The notes below the pieces were generated by a model. The model was not told the origin of the DNA and did not search any database. It saw only the letters and a list, made by a program, of their open reading frames with translations. The position numbers and the translations under genes were made by a program. Below are positions 26,174-33,989 of a DNA stretch of 64,000 nucleotides, in pieces; the first letter of the stretch is position 1; each line of letters starts with the position of its first letter. The stretch spans positions 124,001 to 188,000 of the forward strand of contig NZ_PJRR01000007.1 of the NCBI RefSeq assembly GCF_002858865.1, written 5' to 3'. Source of the stretch: Caulobacter vibrioides (GTDB lineage Bacteria > Pseudomonadota > Alphaproteobacteria > Caulobacterales > Caulobacteraceae).

Positions 26174-27618
26174 CCGAGATCGGCGTAGGCCTTTTCCAGC
26201 GTCGAAACGAAGCGGGGATCGCCGGCCAGCGACGCCGGGAACACCGAGTCCAGGGCCAGGAAGGCGGCGACGTCTGCGCTGGCCTCTCCCGTGGCCGCCA
26301 GGCCCAGAGCCAGGAGGCGATCTTGCAGCGGGTCGACGATGGCTTCACCGGCCTTGGCGCGCAGGGCGACGAACCGCATCCAGGCCGCCAGGGGGACGGC
26401 AAGTCGCTCGATCGAGCGGCCGGCCTCCAGGGTTTCCGTGAGGGTTCCCAGGATCCGGAACGGGAGCTTTTGCGAGCCATCCCAGGCGATCTGGGCGAGC
26501 AGGTGCCGGATCTCAGGATTGCGGAAGCGGCCTAGAATGGCGTCCGCATAGGCTTGCAGATCCAGGCCGCGCGGCGGGGTCAGGGTGGGGATGATGTCCT
26601 TGGCCATCATGTCGCTGGCCAAGGCGGCCAGGATGGGATCGCTGACGGCTTCGAAAACGGTTTCGTGGCCGCGCAGGATGCCGACATAGGCCAGCGTGGA
26701 GTGCACGCCGTTCAGAAGGCGCAGCTTGGCCCGCTCGAAACCGCGCACATCGTCGGTCATGATCACGCCAACGCTGGCCAGATCCGGTCCGTCGGCGGGG
26801 AGCACGTCTTCAACCACCCATTGGGCGAAGGCCTCACGCTGGATGGGCCAAGCGTCCTCCAGGCCGGTCGCGGCCAGGGTGCGCGCCCGCAGCGCATCGT
26901 CCGTCGCCGGTGTGATGCTGTCGACCATGGTGCGGGGGAATCGGCCTTCGCGATCGATCCACGCGGCGAGCGATTCATCCAGCTTGGCGGCATAGGCGAC
27001 GACGGCGGCCTTCAGGCGCCAGCCGTTGTCCGCGAGGTTGTCGCAGGCGACCACCGCATAGGGCGCGAGGCCGGCGGCGAAGCGGCGGCGGAGGCCTTCG
27101 ACCAGGTAGCCTACGGCGCTCCTTGGTTCACGCGGATTGGCCAGATCGTGGACGATGTCAGGGTGGCTTTCGTCCAATCCGCCATTGGCGGAAAGCGTGT
27201 AGCCCTTCTCGGTCACGGTCAGGGTCACCAGCCGCGTGGTCGGCGCGGCGAGGCGCGCGAAGACCGAGGGCGGGTCCTCGGGCGCCACCAGGACTTCAAG
27301 GATGGAGCCGACGATCCGGAAGGTGGTTTCCGCGTCCAGCTGCGCCAGCGTATAGAGACCGTCCTGCGGCTTCAGGGCGTCCCGGACGCCCGGGCTTTTC
27401 AGCGACACGGCGCAGACGCCCCATCGCGGGTCGTGCGCCAGAAGTTGGTCGAAATAGTGAGCCTGGTGCGCACGATGGAAGGCGCCAGGGCCGAAATGCA
27501 CCACGCCGATCTGCAGCTTGTCCCGGTCATAGGTGGGGATGGCCACGCCCGGGACGACGCCGGGATAGCTGGTGGCGTTCAGACGCAGGGCAGGGGAGGT
27601 CGCGGAATTAGCGGTCAA
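26170..27618 (-). CDS. uxuB: fructuronate reductase (mannitol dehydrogenase family)
   Basis: UxuB reduces D-fructuronate to D-mannonate with NADH. The 482-residue product is a polyol-specific long-chain dehydrogenase: IGVVHFGPGAFHRAHQAHYFD (N-terminal Rossmann region) and LTVTEKGYTLSANG. The PFRILGTL and TMVDSITPATDD segments are shared with UxuB and mannitol dehydrogenases rather than with UxaB. It starts with a TTG at 27618; no ATG precedes the conserved N-terminus. It lies downstream of a GACACCGGT-type HumR operator and next to uxaA. Mannitol dehydrogenase is an alternative specificity, less likely given the neighbours. Confidence 0.85.
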   Translation of the reverse strand: MTANSATSPALRLNATSYPGVVPGVAIPTYDRDKLQIGVVHFGPGAFHRAHQAHYFDQLLAHDPRWGVCAVSLKSPGVRDALKPQDGLYTLAQLDAETTFRIVGSILEVLVAPEDPPSVFARLAAPTTRLVTLTVTEKGYTLSANGGLDESHPDIVHDLANPREPRSAVGYLVEGLRRRFAAGLAPYAVVACDNLADNGWRLKAAVVAYAAKLDESLAAWIDREGRFPRTMVDSITPATDDALRARTLAATGLEDAWPIQREAFAQWVVEDVLPADGPDLASVGVIMTDDVRGFERAKLRLLNGVHSTLAYVGILRGHETVFEAVSDPILAALASDMMAKDIIPTLTPPRGLDLQAYADAILGRFRNPEIRHLLAQIAWDGSQKLPFRILGTLTETLEAGRSIERLAVPLAAWMRFVALRAKAGEAIVDPLQDRLLALGLAATGEASADVAAFLALDSVFPASLAGDPRFVSTLEKAYADLG

Positions 27619-27674
27619 CGGAGCACGCCTGGAGTTTCGTGGGGGGAGGATGGGGCGCTAGATGCGCCAACTTG

Positions 27675-27688
27675 GACACCGGTGGCAA
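27675..27688. promoter_or_regulatory. HumR-type operator upstream of uxuB
   Basis: GACACCGGTGGCAA, with the ACCGGT core, lies 57 bases before the uxuB start and just inside the 3' end of the uxaA region. It matches five other copies in this window associated with hexuronate genes. Confidence 0.6.
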
Positions 27689-27704
27689 TCCGGCTTGCCG
27701 GTTT

Positions 27705-29213
27705 TCATAAGGTGACGCCGGATTTCCAGAGGGCGATCTCGCGCTCGCCGTTCAGTTCGGCCTTGGTGGTCTTGCCGGACGCGGTTTCGATCACAAGGTC
27801 CATCAGGTTCTCTGCGGCGACATCCATGGATACGCCTTCGAGGACCTGGCCCGCGTCGAAATCGATCCAGCCCGGCTTGCGCTGCGCCAAGCCGGAGTTC
27901 GAGGCGATCTTCAGGGTCGGCGCAGGAAAGCCCAAGGGCGTGCCGCGCCCTGTGGTGAAGAGGATCACCGTCGCGCCAGCCGCGGTCAGGGCGGTGGAGG
28001 ACACCGCGTCGTTCCCGGGCGCTTCCAGCAGGGTCAGGCCATGGCGTCCGACGGTTTCGCCATAGCGCAGAACCTCGACCAGCGGCGCGCGTCCGCCCTT
28101 CTGCACCGCGCCCAGAGATTTTTCTTCCAGACTGGTGATGCCGCCCGCGATGTTGCCCGGCGAGGGGTTCTCATAGATGGGCTGGTTGGCTTCGATGAAG
28201 TAGCGCTTGAAGTCGTCGATCACCGCCACAGCGGCGTCGAAGACCTCACGGCTGGCGGCGCGCTGAAGCAGAACATTCTCGGCCCCGAAGATTTCGGGAA
28301 TCTCCGTCAGCACGGGGGTGCCGCCGGCCTCAGCGACCTTGTCGGCGATCCGGCCGACCAGCGGATTGGCCGTGATCCCCGAAAAGCCGTCCGATCCACC
28401 GCACTTGAGGCCCACGACCAGTTCCGAAACCGGCACAGGCTCGCGCCGGTCCTTCTCGGCGATCTCGACCAGGGCTTCCACGGCGGCCAGACCATCCTCC
28501 AGCTCGTCCTCGACCATTTGGGTCGTGAAGCTCTTAAGGCGCTCTCGGTCGATGTCCGGAGCGCTCTCGAGCAGCGCCTTGAGTTGGTTATTCTCGCAGC
28601 CGAGGCCCAGGATCAGCACGCCTCCGGCGTTGGGATGGCTGGCCAGAGCGGCGATCAGTTTCCGCGTATGGGCCAGATCGTCTCCGAGCTGGGAGCATCC
28701 GAAGGGGTGGGGGAAGGCGTAGACGCCGTCCACGCGTCCGGCGAAGCGCTGGTTGGCCTTCTCGGCGATCCGGCGGGCCGTGTTGGCGACGCAGCCGACC
28801 GTGCACAGCACCCAGATCTCGTTCCGCGTTCCGGCCCGGCCATTCTTGCGACGGAAGCCTTGGAAGGTTCGCGTGTCCGCAGACGGCGCTCCGGCCGGCG
28901 GCAGGGGCGCGAAGGCGTAGCCTTCGACGCCTTCCAGGCGGGTGATCACGTTGTGAACGTGCACATGGTCGCCGACCGCGATGTCGGCTGTGGCGCGACC
29001 GATCGGCCAGCCGTACTTCAGGACGTCATCGCCGGAGCGAACGACGCGCGTGGCGATCTTGTGACCCTTCGGCACGTCTGCGCGGACAATGAAATGCTCG
29101 CCATGCGCCGAGACAGACTCGCCGCAGGCCAGATCACGTAGCGCGGTCGCAACGTGATCGCGGGGATCCACCGCGTGGATCGATTCGCCAGGAGCAGGGG
29201 TGTTTTTGGTCAT
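27705..29213 (-). CDS. uxaA: altronate dehydratase (UxaA)
   Basis: UxaA dehydrates D-altronate to 2-keto-3-deoxygluconate. The 502-residue product has the N-terminal SAF domain (about 1-110, HAVDPRDHVATALRDLACGE through DHVHVHNV). The catalytic UxaA/GarD domain follows (GTRNEIWVLCTVGCVANTA, GCENNQLKALL, GLKCGGSDGFSGITANP and TEIPEIFGAE). Conserved Cys residues in GLGCENN and GLKCGGSD are the likely metal ligands. ATG 29213 is the start. It is divergent from humR, with an operator between them, and co-directional with uxuB. Confidence 0.95.
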   Translation of the reverse strand: MTKNTPAPGESIHAVDPRDHVATALRDLACGESVSAHGEHFIVRADVPKGHKIATRVVRSGDDVLKYGWPIGRATADIAVGDHVHVHNVITRLEGVEGYAFAPLPPAGAPSADTRTFQGFRRKNGRAGTRNEIWVLCTVGCVANTARRIAEKANQRFAGRVDGVYAFPHPFGCSQLGDDLAHTRKLIAALASHPNAGGVLILGLGCENNQLKALLESAPDIDRERLKSFTTQMVEDELEDGLAAVEALVEIAEKDRREPVPVSELVVGLKCGGSDGFSGITANPLVGRIADKVAEAGGTPVLTEIPEIFGAENVLLQRAASREVFDAAVAVIDDFKRYFIEANQPIYENPSPGNIAGGITSLEEKSLGAVQKGGRAPLVEVLRYGETVGRHGLTLLEAPGNDAVSSTALTAAGATVILFTTGRGTPLGFPAPTLKIASNSGLAQRKPGWIDFDAGQVLEGVSMDVAAENLMDLVIETASGKTTKAELNGEREIALWKSGVTL

Positions 29214-29266
29214 CGGCTATGATCGTTGCCGCACCAGCGGCGGCCAAAACGGGTTGTCTGGGCAAG

Positions 29267-29280
29267 GGTAACCGGTGTCA
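29267..29280. promoter_or_regulatory. HumR operator between uxaA and humR
   Basis: GGTAACCGGTGTCA sits in the divergent intergenic space 54 bases before uxaA. It is the inverse of the site upstream of uxaC. It can serve autoregulation of humR and repression of uxaA. Confidence 0.7.
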
Positions 29281-29373
29281 CCGATCTAGCAATCGAATGT
29301 TTGTCCATAGGTTGGCGAGGCTTGTCTGGCTGGAGTATGACAAAAGAAAACGCCCAAAGCTGCTGGAAACCCC

Positions 29374-30447
29374 GTGAGCCCCTCCAAAACGCCCTCCACG
29401 ATCCCGGAAGAAAGTGAGACCGGCGTCGAAGGCGGACGGCGCCGGGCGACGATCAATGACATCGCGCGCCTGGCCGGCGTTTCGAAGAAGACGGTGTCCC
29501 GGGTCATCAACCAGTCGCCCTTCGTCCGCGACGAGACCCGCGAGCGCATCGAGGCGGTGATCGCCGAATGGGGCTATGCGCCCGATCCGCAGGCGCGTGG
29601 TCTGGCGTTCCGCCGCTCGTTCCTGATCGGCATGATCTACGACAACCCCAACCCGCAGTACGTCGTGAACATGCAGCTTGGGCTGCTGGACGGCATGCGA
29701 GGCTCTGGGTTCGAGCTCGTCGTTCATCCCTGCAATCGCGCCAGCCCCACCTTCTTGACGGACATCCGCGCCTTCGTTGAACGGCAGAAGCTTTTCGGCG
29801 TGGTCTTGCCGCCGTCGGTTTCCGAAGACGAGCGCGTGGCCAAGCTGCTGAACGAGATCGGCTGCGCCTACATCCGCATCGCGTCGGTCGAGCTGGACAA
29901 GCCCGAACACATGATCGTTGGCCAGGACCGGATGGGCGGCGCGCAGGCGGCCCGTCACATCGTCGAGTTGGGGCACAAGCGGATCGCGTTCATCTCCGGT
30001 CCGGAGACGTTCCGTTCGTCGCACGAGCGGCGAGGGGGCTTCGAGGATGGCCTGGCCGAGGCCGGGCTGAGCTTGTCGCCGAACGATATCGTGCAGGGCG
30101 CTTACACCTTCGAGTCGGGCGTCGCCTGTGGCGATGAGCTGCTTTCGCGCTCGCCGCGTCCGACGGCGATCTTCTGTGGCAACGACGAAATGGCCGCCGG
30201 TGTCCTGCAGTCGGCCCGAAAAGCGGGTCTGTCGGTGCCTCAGGACCTCACCGTGGTCGGGTTCGACGATTTCCAGATCGCGCAGGCGGTGTGGCCGCCC
30301 CTGACCACGATCCATACGCCGACGCGCGAGATCGGCAGGATCGCGGTCGAAAAGCTGATTGGCGATGAGCGCCGCGAACCGCGCGATGTCACCAAGATGG
30401 AACCAAATCTGGTTATCCGGCAGTCTTCCGGGCCGGTTCCGGCCTAG
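29374..30447 (+). CDS. humR: LacI-family regulator of hexuronate utilisation
   Basis: HumR represses sugar-acid genes in Caulobacter until an intermediate of the pathway binds. The 357-residue product (GTG 29374) has a short Pro/Glu leader and then the LacI helix-turn-helix DIARLAGVSKKTVSRVIN (residues about 29-46). The hinge (PDPQARGLAFRRS) and a periplasmic-binding-protein-like core follow (about 80-355, with HMIVGQDRMGGAQAARHIVELGHKRI and PTAIFCGNDEMAAGVL). Operators with an ACCGGT core lie on both sides. It is surrounded by its presumed targets. Confidence 0.9.
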   Translation: MSPSKTPSTIPEESETGVEGGRRRATINDIARLAGVSKKTVSRVINQSPFVRDETRERIEAVIAEWGYAPDPQARGLAFRRSFLIGMIYDNPNPQYVVNMQLGLLDGMRGSGFELVVHPCNRASPTFLTDIRAFVERQKLFGVVLPPSVSEDERVAKLLNEIGCAYIRIASVELDKPEHMIVGQDRMGGAQAARHIVELGHKRIAFISGPETFRSSHERRGGFEDGLAEAGLSLSPNDIVQGAYTFESGVACGDELLSRSPRPTAIFCGNDEMAAGVLQSARKAGLSVPQDLTVVGFDDFQIAQAVWPPLTTIHTPTREIGRIAVEKLIGDERREPRDVTKMEPNLVIRQSSGPVPA

Positions 30448-30481
30448 GTGAGCGCCACGCGCTGGTGCTTGCATCACGCGA

Positions 30482-30495
30482 TGACACCGGTTACC
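30482..30495. promoter_or_regulatory. HumR operator upstream of uxaC
   Basis: TGACACCGGTTACC lies 60 bases before the uxaC start, between humR and the uxaC-kduI-kduD genes. It is a perfect reverse complement of the 29267-29280 site. Confidence 0.7.
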
Positions 30496-30554
30496 AAGCG
30501 GACACGGGCAGCCGTCGCGAAGCTGCCAGAGCGTAAGGGAGCAGACGCAAAGTC

Positions 30555-32018
30555 ATGGCCAGGCCTCTGAGCTTTCACGAGGATCGTCTTTTCCCGTCGG
30601 ATCCGGCCACCCGGTCCTACGCGCGTGGCCTTTATGCGCTGGTCAAGGACCTGCCGATCATCAGCCCGCACGGCCACACCGATCCGTCCTGGTTCGCGAC
30701 CAACGCGCCATTCCAGGACGCCACGGACCTTCTGCTGGCGCCGGATCACTACCTGTTCCGCATGCTCTACAGCCAGGGCGTCAGCCTGGATGCGCTGAAG
30801 GTCCGCTCCAAGGCCGGGGTTCCCGACACCGACCCGCGCGAGGCGTGGCGGGTGTTCGCATCGCACTTTTATCTCTTCCGGGGCACGCCGTCCTGGGTTT
30901 GGCTGAACCACGTGTTCAGCCAGGTGTTCGGCTTCACCGAGTTCCTCGAAGCGTCGAACGCCGACGACTATTTCGACCGCATCACCGCCGCGCTGGCCAC
31001 CGACGCCTTCCGCCCCCGCGCGTTGTTCGACCGCTTCAATATCGAGACGCTCGCCACGACCGAAGGTCCGCACGAGAGCCTTCAGCATCACGCCGCGATC
31101 CGCGAAAGCGGCTGGGGCGGCCATGTGATCACCGCCTATCGTCCAGATGCTGTGATCGATTTCGAAGACGAGCGGAGCCCGCGCGCCTTCGAACGGTTCG
31201 CCGAGACCTCCGGCCAGGACGTCTACAGCTGGAAGAGCTATCTGGAGGCGCACCGCCTGCGCCGCCAGGCCTTCATCGACGCCGGCGCGACCTCGTCCGA
31301 CCATGGGCATCCCACTGCCGCGACCGCCGACCTCTCGGACGTCGAGGCCGAGGCGCTGTTCAACAGCCTGGTGAAGGGGGATGTCACCCCGGAGAAGGCC
31401 GAACTCTTCCGCGCCCAGATGCTGACCGAGATGGCCAAGATGAGCCTGGATGATGGTCTGGTCATGCAGATCCACCCCGGCTCTCACCGCAACCACAATG
31501 TTGGCCTGCTGAACTCGCACGGTCGCGACAAGGGCGCCGACATCCCGATGCGCACCGAGTATGTCGATGCGCTCAAGCCGCTGCTGACCCGCTTGGGCAA
31601 CGATCCGCGGCTGTCGATCATCCTGTTCACGCTGGACGAAACGACCTACAGCCGCGAGCTGGCCCCGCTGGCCGGACACTATCCGGTGCTGAAGCTGGGT
31701 CCGTCCTGGTGGTTCCACGACAGCCCGGAAGGCATGATGCGCTTCCGCGAGCAGGTCACCGAGACCGCCGGCTTCTACAACACCGTCGGCTTCAACGACG
31801 ACACCCGCGCCTTCCTGTCGATCCCGGCCCGTCACGACGTGGCCCGGCGCGTCGACAGCGCGTTCCTCGCCCGCATGGTCGCCGAGCATCGGATGGATCT
31901 GGTCGAGGCCGAAGAGCTGATCGTCGACCTGACCTACAACCTGCCCAAGAAGGCCTACAAGCTGGACCAGCGTCCGGACTGGGCCCGTCCCGCCACCCTG
32001 CGCGCCGCCGCAGAATAG
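30555..32018 (+). CDS. uxaC: glucuronate (uronate) isomerase
   Basis: UxaC interconverts D-glucuronate/D-fructuronate and D-galacturonate/D-tagaturonate, the entry step of the pathway. The 487-residue amidohydrolase-fold protein shows the metal-binding LPIISPHGHTDPSWF near residue 35 (His-x-His-x-Asp). HHAAIRESGWGGHVI and a long C-terminal barrel with MQIHPGSHRNHN are further family motifs, as is HHLFRGTPSWVWLNHVF-like packing. Length matches family members (about 470). It heads the uxaC-kduI group, and a HumR operator lies directly upstream. Confidence 0.95.
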   Translation: MARPLSFHEDRLFPSDPATRSYARGLYALVKDLPIISPHGHTDPSWFATNAPFQDATDLLLAPDHYLFRMLYSQGVSLDALKVRSKAGVPDTDPREAWRVFASHFYLFRGTPSWVWLNHVFSQVFGFTEFLEASNADDYFDRITAALATDAFRPRALFDRFNIETLATTEGPHESLQHHAAIRESGWGGHVITAYRPDAVIDFEDERSPRAFERFAETSGQDVYSWKSYLEAHRLRRQAFIDAGATSSDHGHPTAATADLSDVEAEALFNSLVKGDVTPEKAELFRAQMLTEMAKMSLDDGLVMQIHPGSHRNHNVGLLNSHGRDKGADIPMRTEYVDALKPLLTRLGNDPRLSIILFTLDETTYSRELAPLAGHYPVLKLGPSWWFHDSPEGMMRFREQVTETAGFYNTVGFNDDTRAFLSIPARHDVARRVDSAFLARMVAEHRMDLVEAEELIVDLTYNLPKKAYKLDQRPDWARPATLRAAAE

Positions 32019-32042
32019 AACACCTTTTCCGGAGACTTCCCG

Positions 32043-32882
32043 ATGTTCGCCAAGACCTATCACGCCACCCATCCGGACATGATGTTCGCGGTCAGCAATG
32101 ACGACCTGCGCGACCGTTACCTGATGCAGGGGCTGTTCCAGGACGGCCAGATCGTCCTGACCTACAATCACGCCGAGCGCTTCGTTGTCGGCGGCGTGGT
32201 GGCCACCAGCCCGATCAAGCTGCCCGACCAGACCGAACCCGCTTCGGCCGCCGGCCACCCGTTCCTGGAGCGCCGCGAACTGGGCGTGATCAATGTCGGC
32301 GACACCACCGGCAAGATCACCGTCGACGGCGTCGCCTACGAGATCGTTCCGCGTGACGGCCTGTACGTCACCATGGGCGCCAAGGAAGTCACCTTCGAAG
32401 GCGTCGATGGCGCCGCGCGTTTCTATCTCGTCAGCCTGCCGGCCCACGCTGCTTTCGAAACCAAGAAGCTGGCCTTCGCCGATGCGATCCCGCTGGAGCG
32501 TGGCGCGCTGGAGACCAGCAACGAGCGCACGATCTACCAGTACATCGTGCCGACCACCTGCAAGTCGGCTCAGCTGCTGCTGGGCATGACCGTGCTGAAG
32601 CCGGGCAGCGTCTGGAACACCATGCCGCCCCACCTGCACGACCGTCGCTCGGAAGCCTATTTCTACTTCGGTCTGGGCGAGAACGACCGGGTCTTCCACT
32701 ACATGGGCGAGCCGGACGAGATGCGTCACATCGTCATCGCCAACGAGGAAGCTGTGATGAGCCCGCCGTGGTCGATCCACATGGGCTCGGGCACCGCCAA
32801 CTACACCTTCATCTGGGCGATGGGTGGCGAGAACCTCGACTATACCGACATGAACGTGCTGGACATCTGCCAGCTGAAGTAG
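32043..32882 (+). CDS. kduI: 5-keto-4-deoxyuronate isomerase
   Basis: KduI isomerises 4-deoxy-5-ketouronate to 3-deoxy-D-glycero-2,5-hexodiulosonate, a product of pectate/alginate-type unsaturated uronates; roles on hexuronates are also reported. The 279-residue cupin has the zinc motif [15 protein letters not shown] (His-x-His...Glu, residues about 195-210) and [20 protein letters not shown] near 240. The start is ATG 32043 with CCGGAGACTTCCCG before it. It lies 24 bases after uxaC in the same operon. Confidence 0.96.
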   Translation: MFAKTYHATHPDMMFAVSNDDLRDRYLMQGLFQDGQIVLTYNHAERFVVGGVVATSPIKLPDQTEPASAAGHPFLERRELGVINVGDTTGKITVDGVAYEIVPRDGLYVTMGAKEVTFEGVDGAARFYLVSLPAHAAFETKKLAFADAIPLERGALETSNERTIYQYIVPTTCKSAQLLLGMTVLKPGSVWNTMPPHLHDRRSEAYFYFGLGENDRVFHYMGEPDEMRHIVIANEEAVMSPPWSIHMGSGTANYTFIWAMGGENLDYTDMNVLDICQLK

Positions 32883-32903
32883 GGCCTTTGGCCATCGCGC
32901 TCC

Positions 32904-33010
32904 CGTGTCATCCCGGCCGGAGCGCAGCGTAGAGCCGGGACCCAGGGGCGGCGCCTTGCCGTCGGCCCCTGGGTCCCGGATAGCCTCTGCGAGGCTTCCG
33001 GGATGACACG
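32904..33010. repeat. palindromic intergenic element, family A copy 1
   Basis: Perfect 13-bp outer arms CGTGTCATCCCGG (32904-32916) and CCGGGATGACACG (32998-33010) enclose 15-bp inner arms (32935-32949 with 32965-32979). The same element recurs at 40398-40514. It is transcribed between kduI and kduD and would fold into a very stable stem that could separate expression of the two genes. Confidence 0.85.
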
Positions 33011-33035
33011 AATTTTGGATCAGGAAATCAGAACC

Positions 33036-33803
33036 ATGGCCAATCCGTTCAGCCTCGAAGGCAAGGTCGCGCTCGTCACCGGCGCCAACACCGGGATCGG
33101 GCAGGGGATCGCCATCGCTCTGGCCGCCGCCGGCGCGGACATCGCCGCTGCGGGCCGCAGCGCACCGACCGAAACCCAAGCCGCCGTTGAGGCCCTGGGG
33201 CGCAAGTTCCTGTCGATCAAGGCCGACTTTGGTTCGATCGAACCGGTCCAGCGCGTGGTCGACGAAACGGTCGCCGCGTTCGGCAAGGTCGACATCCTGG
33301 TCAATAACGCCGGCATCATCCGTCGCGCGGACTCGATCGAGTTCAGCGAGGCCGACTGGGATGCGGTGATGGACACCAACCTGAAGGTGGTTTTCTTCCT
33401 GACCCAGGCCTTCGCCAAGCAGGCTTTGAAGCAGGGTTTCGAGGGCGGTCAGGCCAAGGTCATCAACATCGCCTCGCTGCTCTCCTTCCAGGGCGGCATC
33501 CGCGTGCCGTCCTATACGGCCTCCAAATCGGGCCTGGCGGGCCTGACCAAGATCCTCGCCAACGAGTGGGCGACCAAGGGGATCAGCGTCAACGCCATCG
33601 CGCCGGGCTATTTCGACACCAATAACACCGAAGCTCTGCGCGCCGACCAGGACCGCAACGCCGCCATCCTGGCGCGTATTCCGGCCGGTCGTTGGGGGCG
33701 TCCGGAGGATATCGGCGGCGCGGCGGTGTTCCTGGCGTCGTCGGCGTCTGACTATGTTCAGGGCATTACTCTGCCCGTGGATGGGGGCTGGCTGGCCCGC
33801 TAG
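33036..33803 (+). CDS. kduD: 2-dehydro-3-deoxy-D-gluconate 5-dehydrogenase (SDR)
   Basis: KduD reduces 2,5-diketo-3-deoxygluconate to 2-keto-3-deoxygluconate. The 255-residue protein begins at ATG 33036 (MANPFSLEGKVALVTGANTG); an earlier in-frame ATG lies inside the repeat element. It is a classical short-chain dehydrogenase: TGANTGIGQGIA cofactor motif, NNAG at about residue 88, catalytic Ser in NIASLLSFQGG and Tyr-x-x-x-Lys in YTASKSGL near residue 155. It follows kduI, separated by the palindromic element. Confidence 0.94.
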   Translation: MANPFSLEGKVALVTGANTGIGQGIAIALAAAGADIAAAGRSAPTETQAAVEALGRKFLSIKADFGSIEPVQRVVDETVAAFGKVDILVNNAGIIRRADSIEFSEADWDAVMDTNLKVVFFLTQAFAKQALKQGFEGGQAKVINIASLLSFQGGIRVPSYTASKSGLAGLTKILANEWATKGISVNAIAPGYFDTNNTEALRADQDRNAAILARIPAGRWGRPEDIGGAAVFLASSASDYVQGITLPVDGGWLAR

Positions 33804-33819
33804 CGAAACAAAAACGCGC

Positions 33820-33870
33820 AAAAAAACGATGGTAGCGCAACCATCGTGCCGGGCGGCTTTTCCCGCCCGG
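33820..33870. terminator. tandem hairpins after kduD
   Basis: CGATGGT/ACCATCG (33827-33846) is preceded by a seven-A run, so on the minus strand it reads as hairpin plus T-run. It is followed at 33849-33870 by CCGGGCGG-loop-CCGCCCGG. The tandem hairpins lie 23 bases past the kduD stop and separate the hexuronate operon from ppc; direction of termination is uncertain. Confidence 0.55.
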
Positions 33871-33989
33871 TGAAGCGCGCTAGAGGGCGCCGCGACGTAA
33901 AGCGCCCGGCGTCGTTCCGGAGCGTCGAGGCGTCTTCTTGATCCAATCCCGTTCGGGACCGCCGGTCGTGCGGCCCCTGGAGTCCGCGC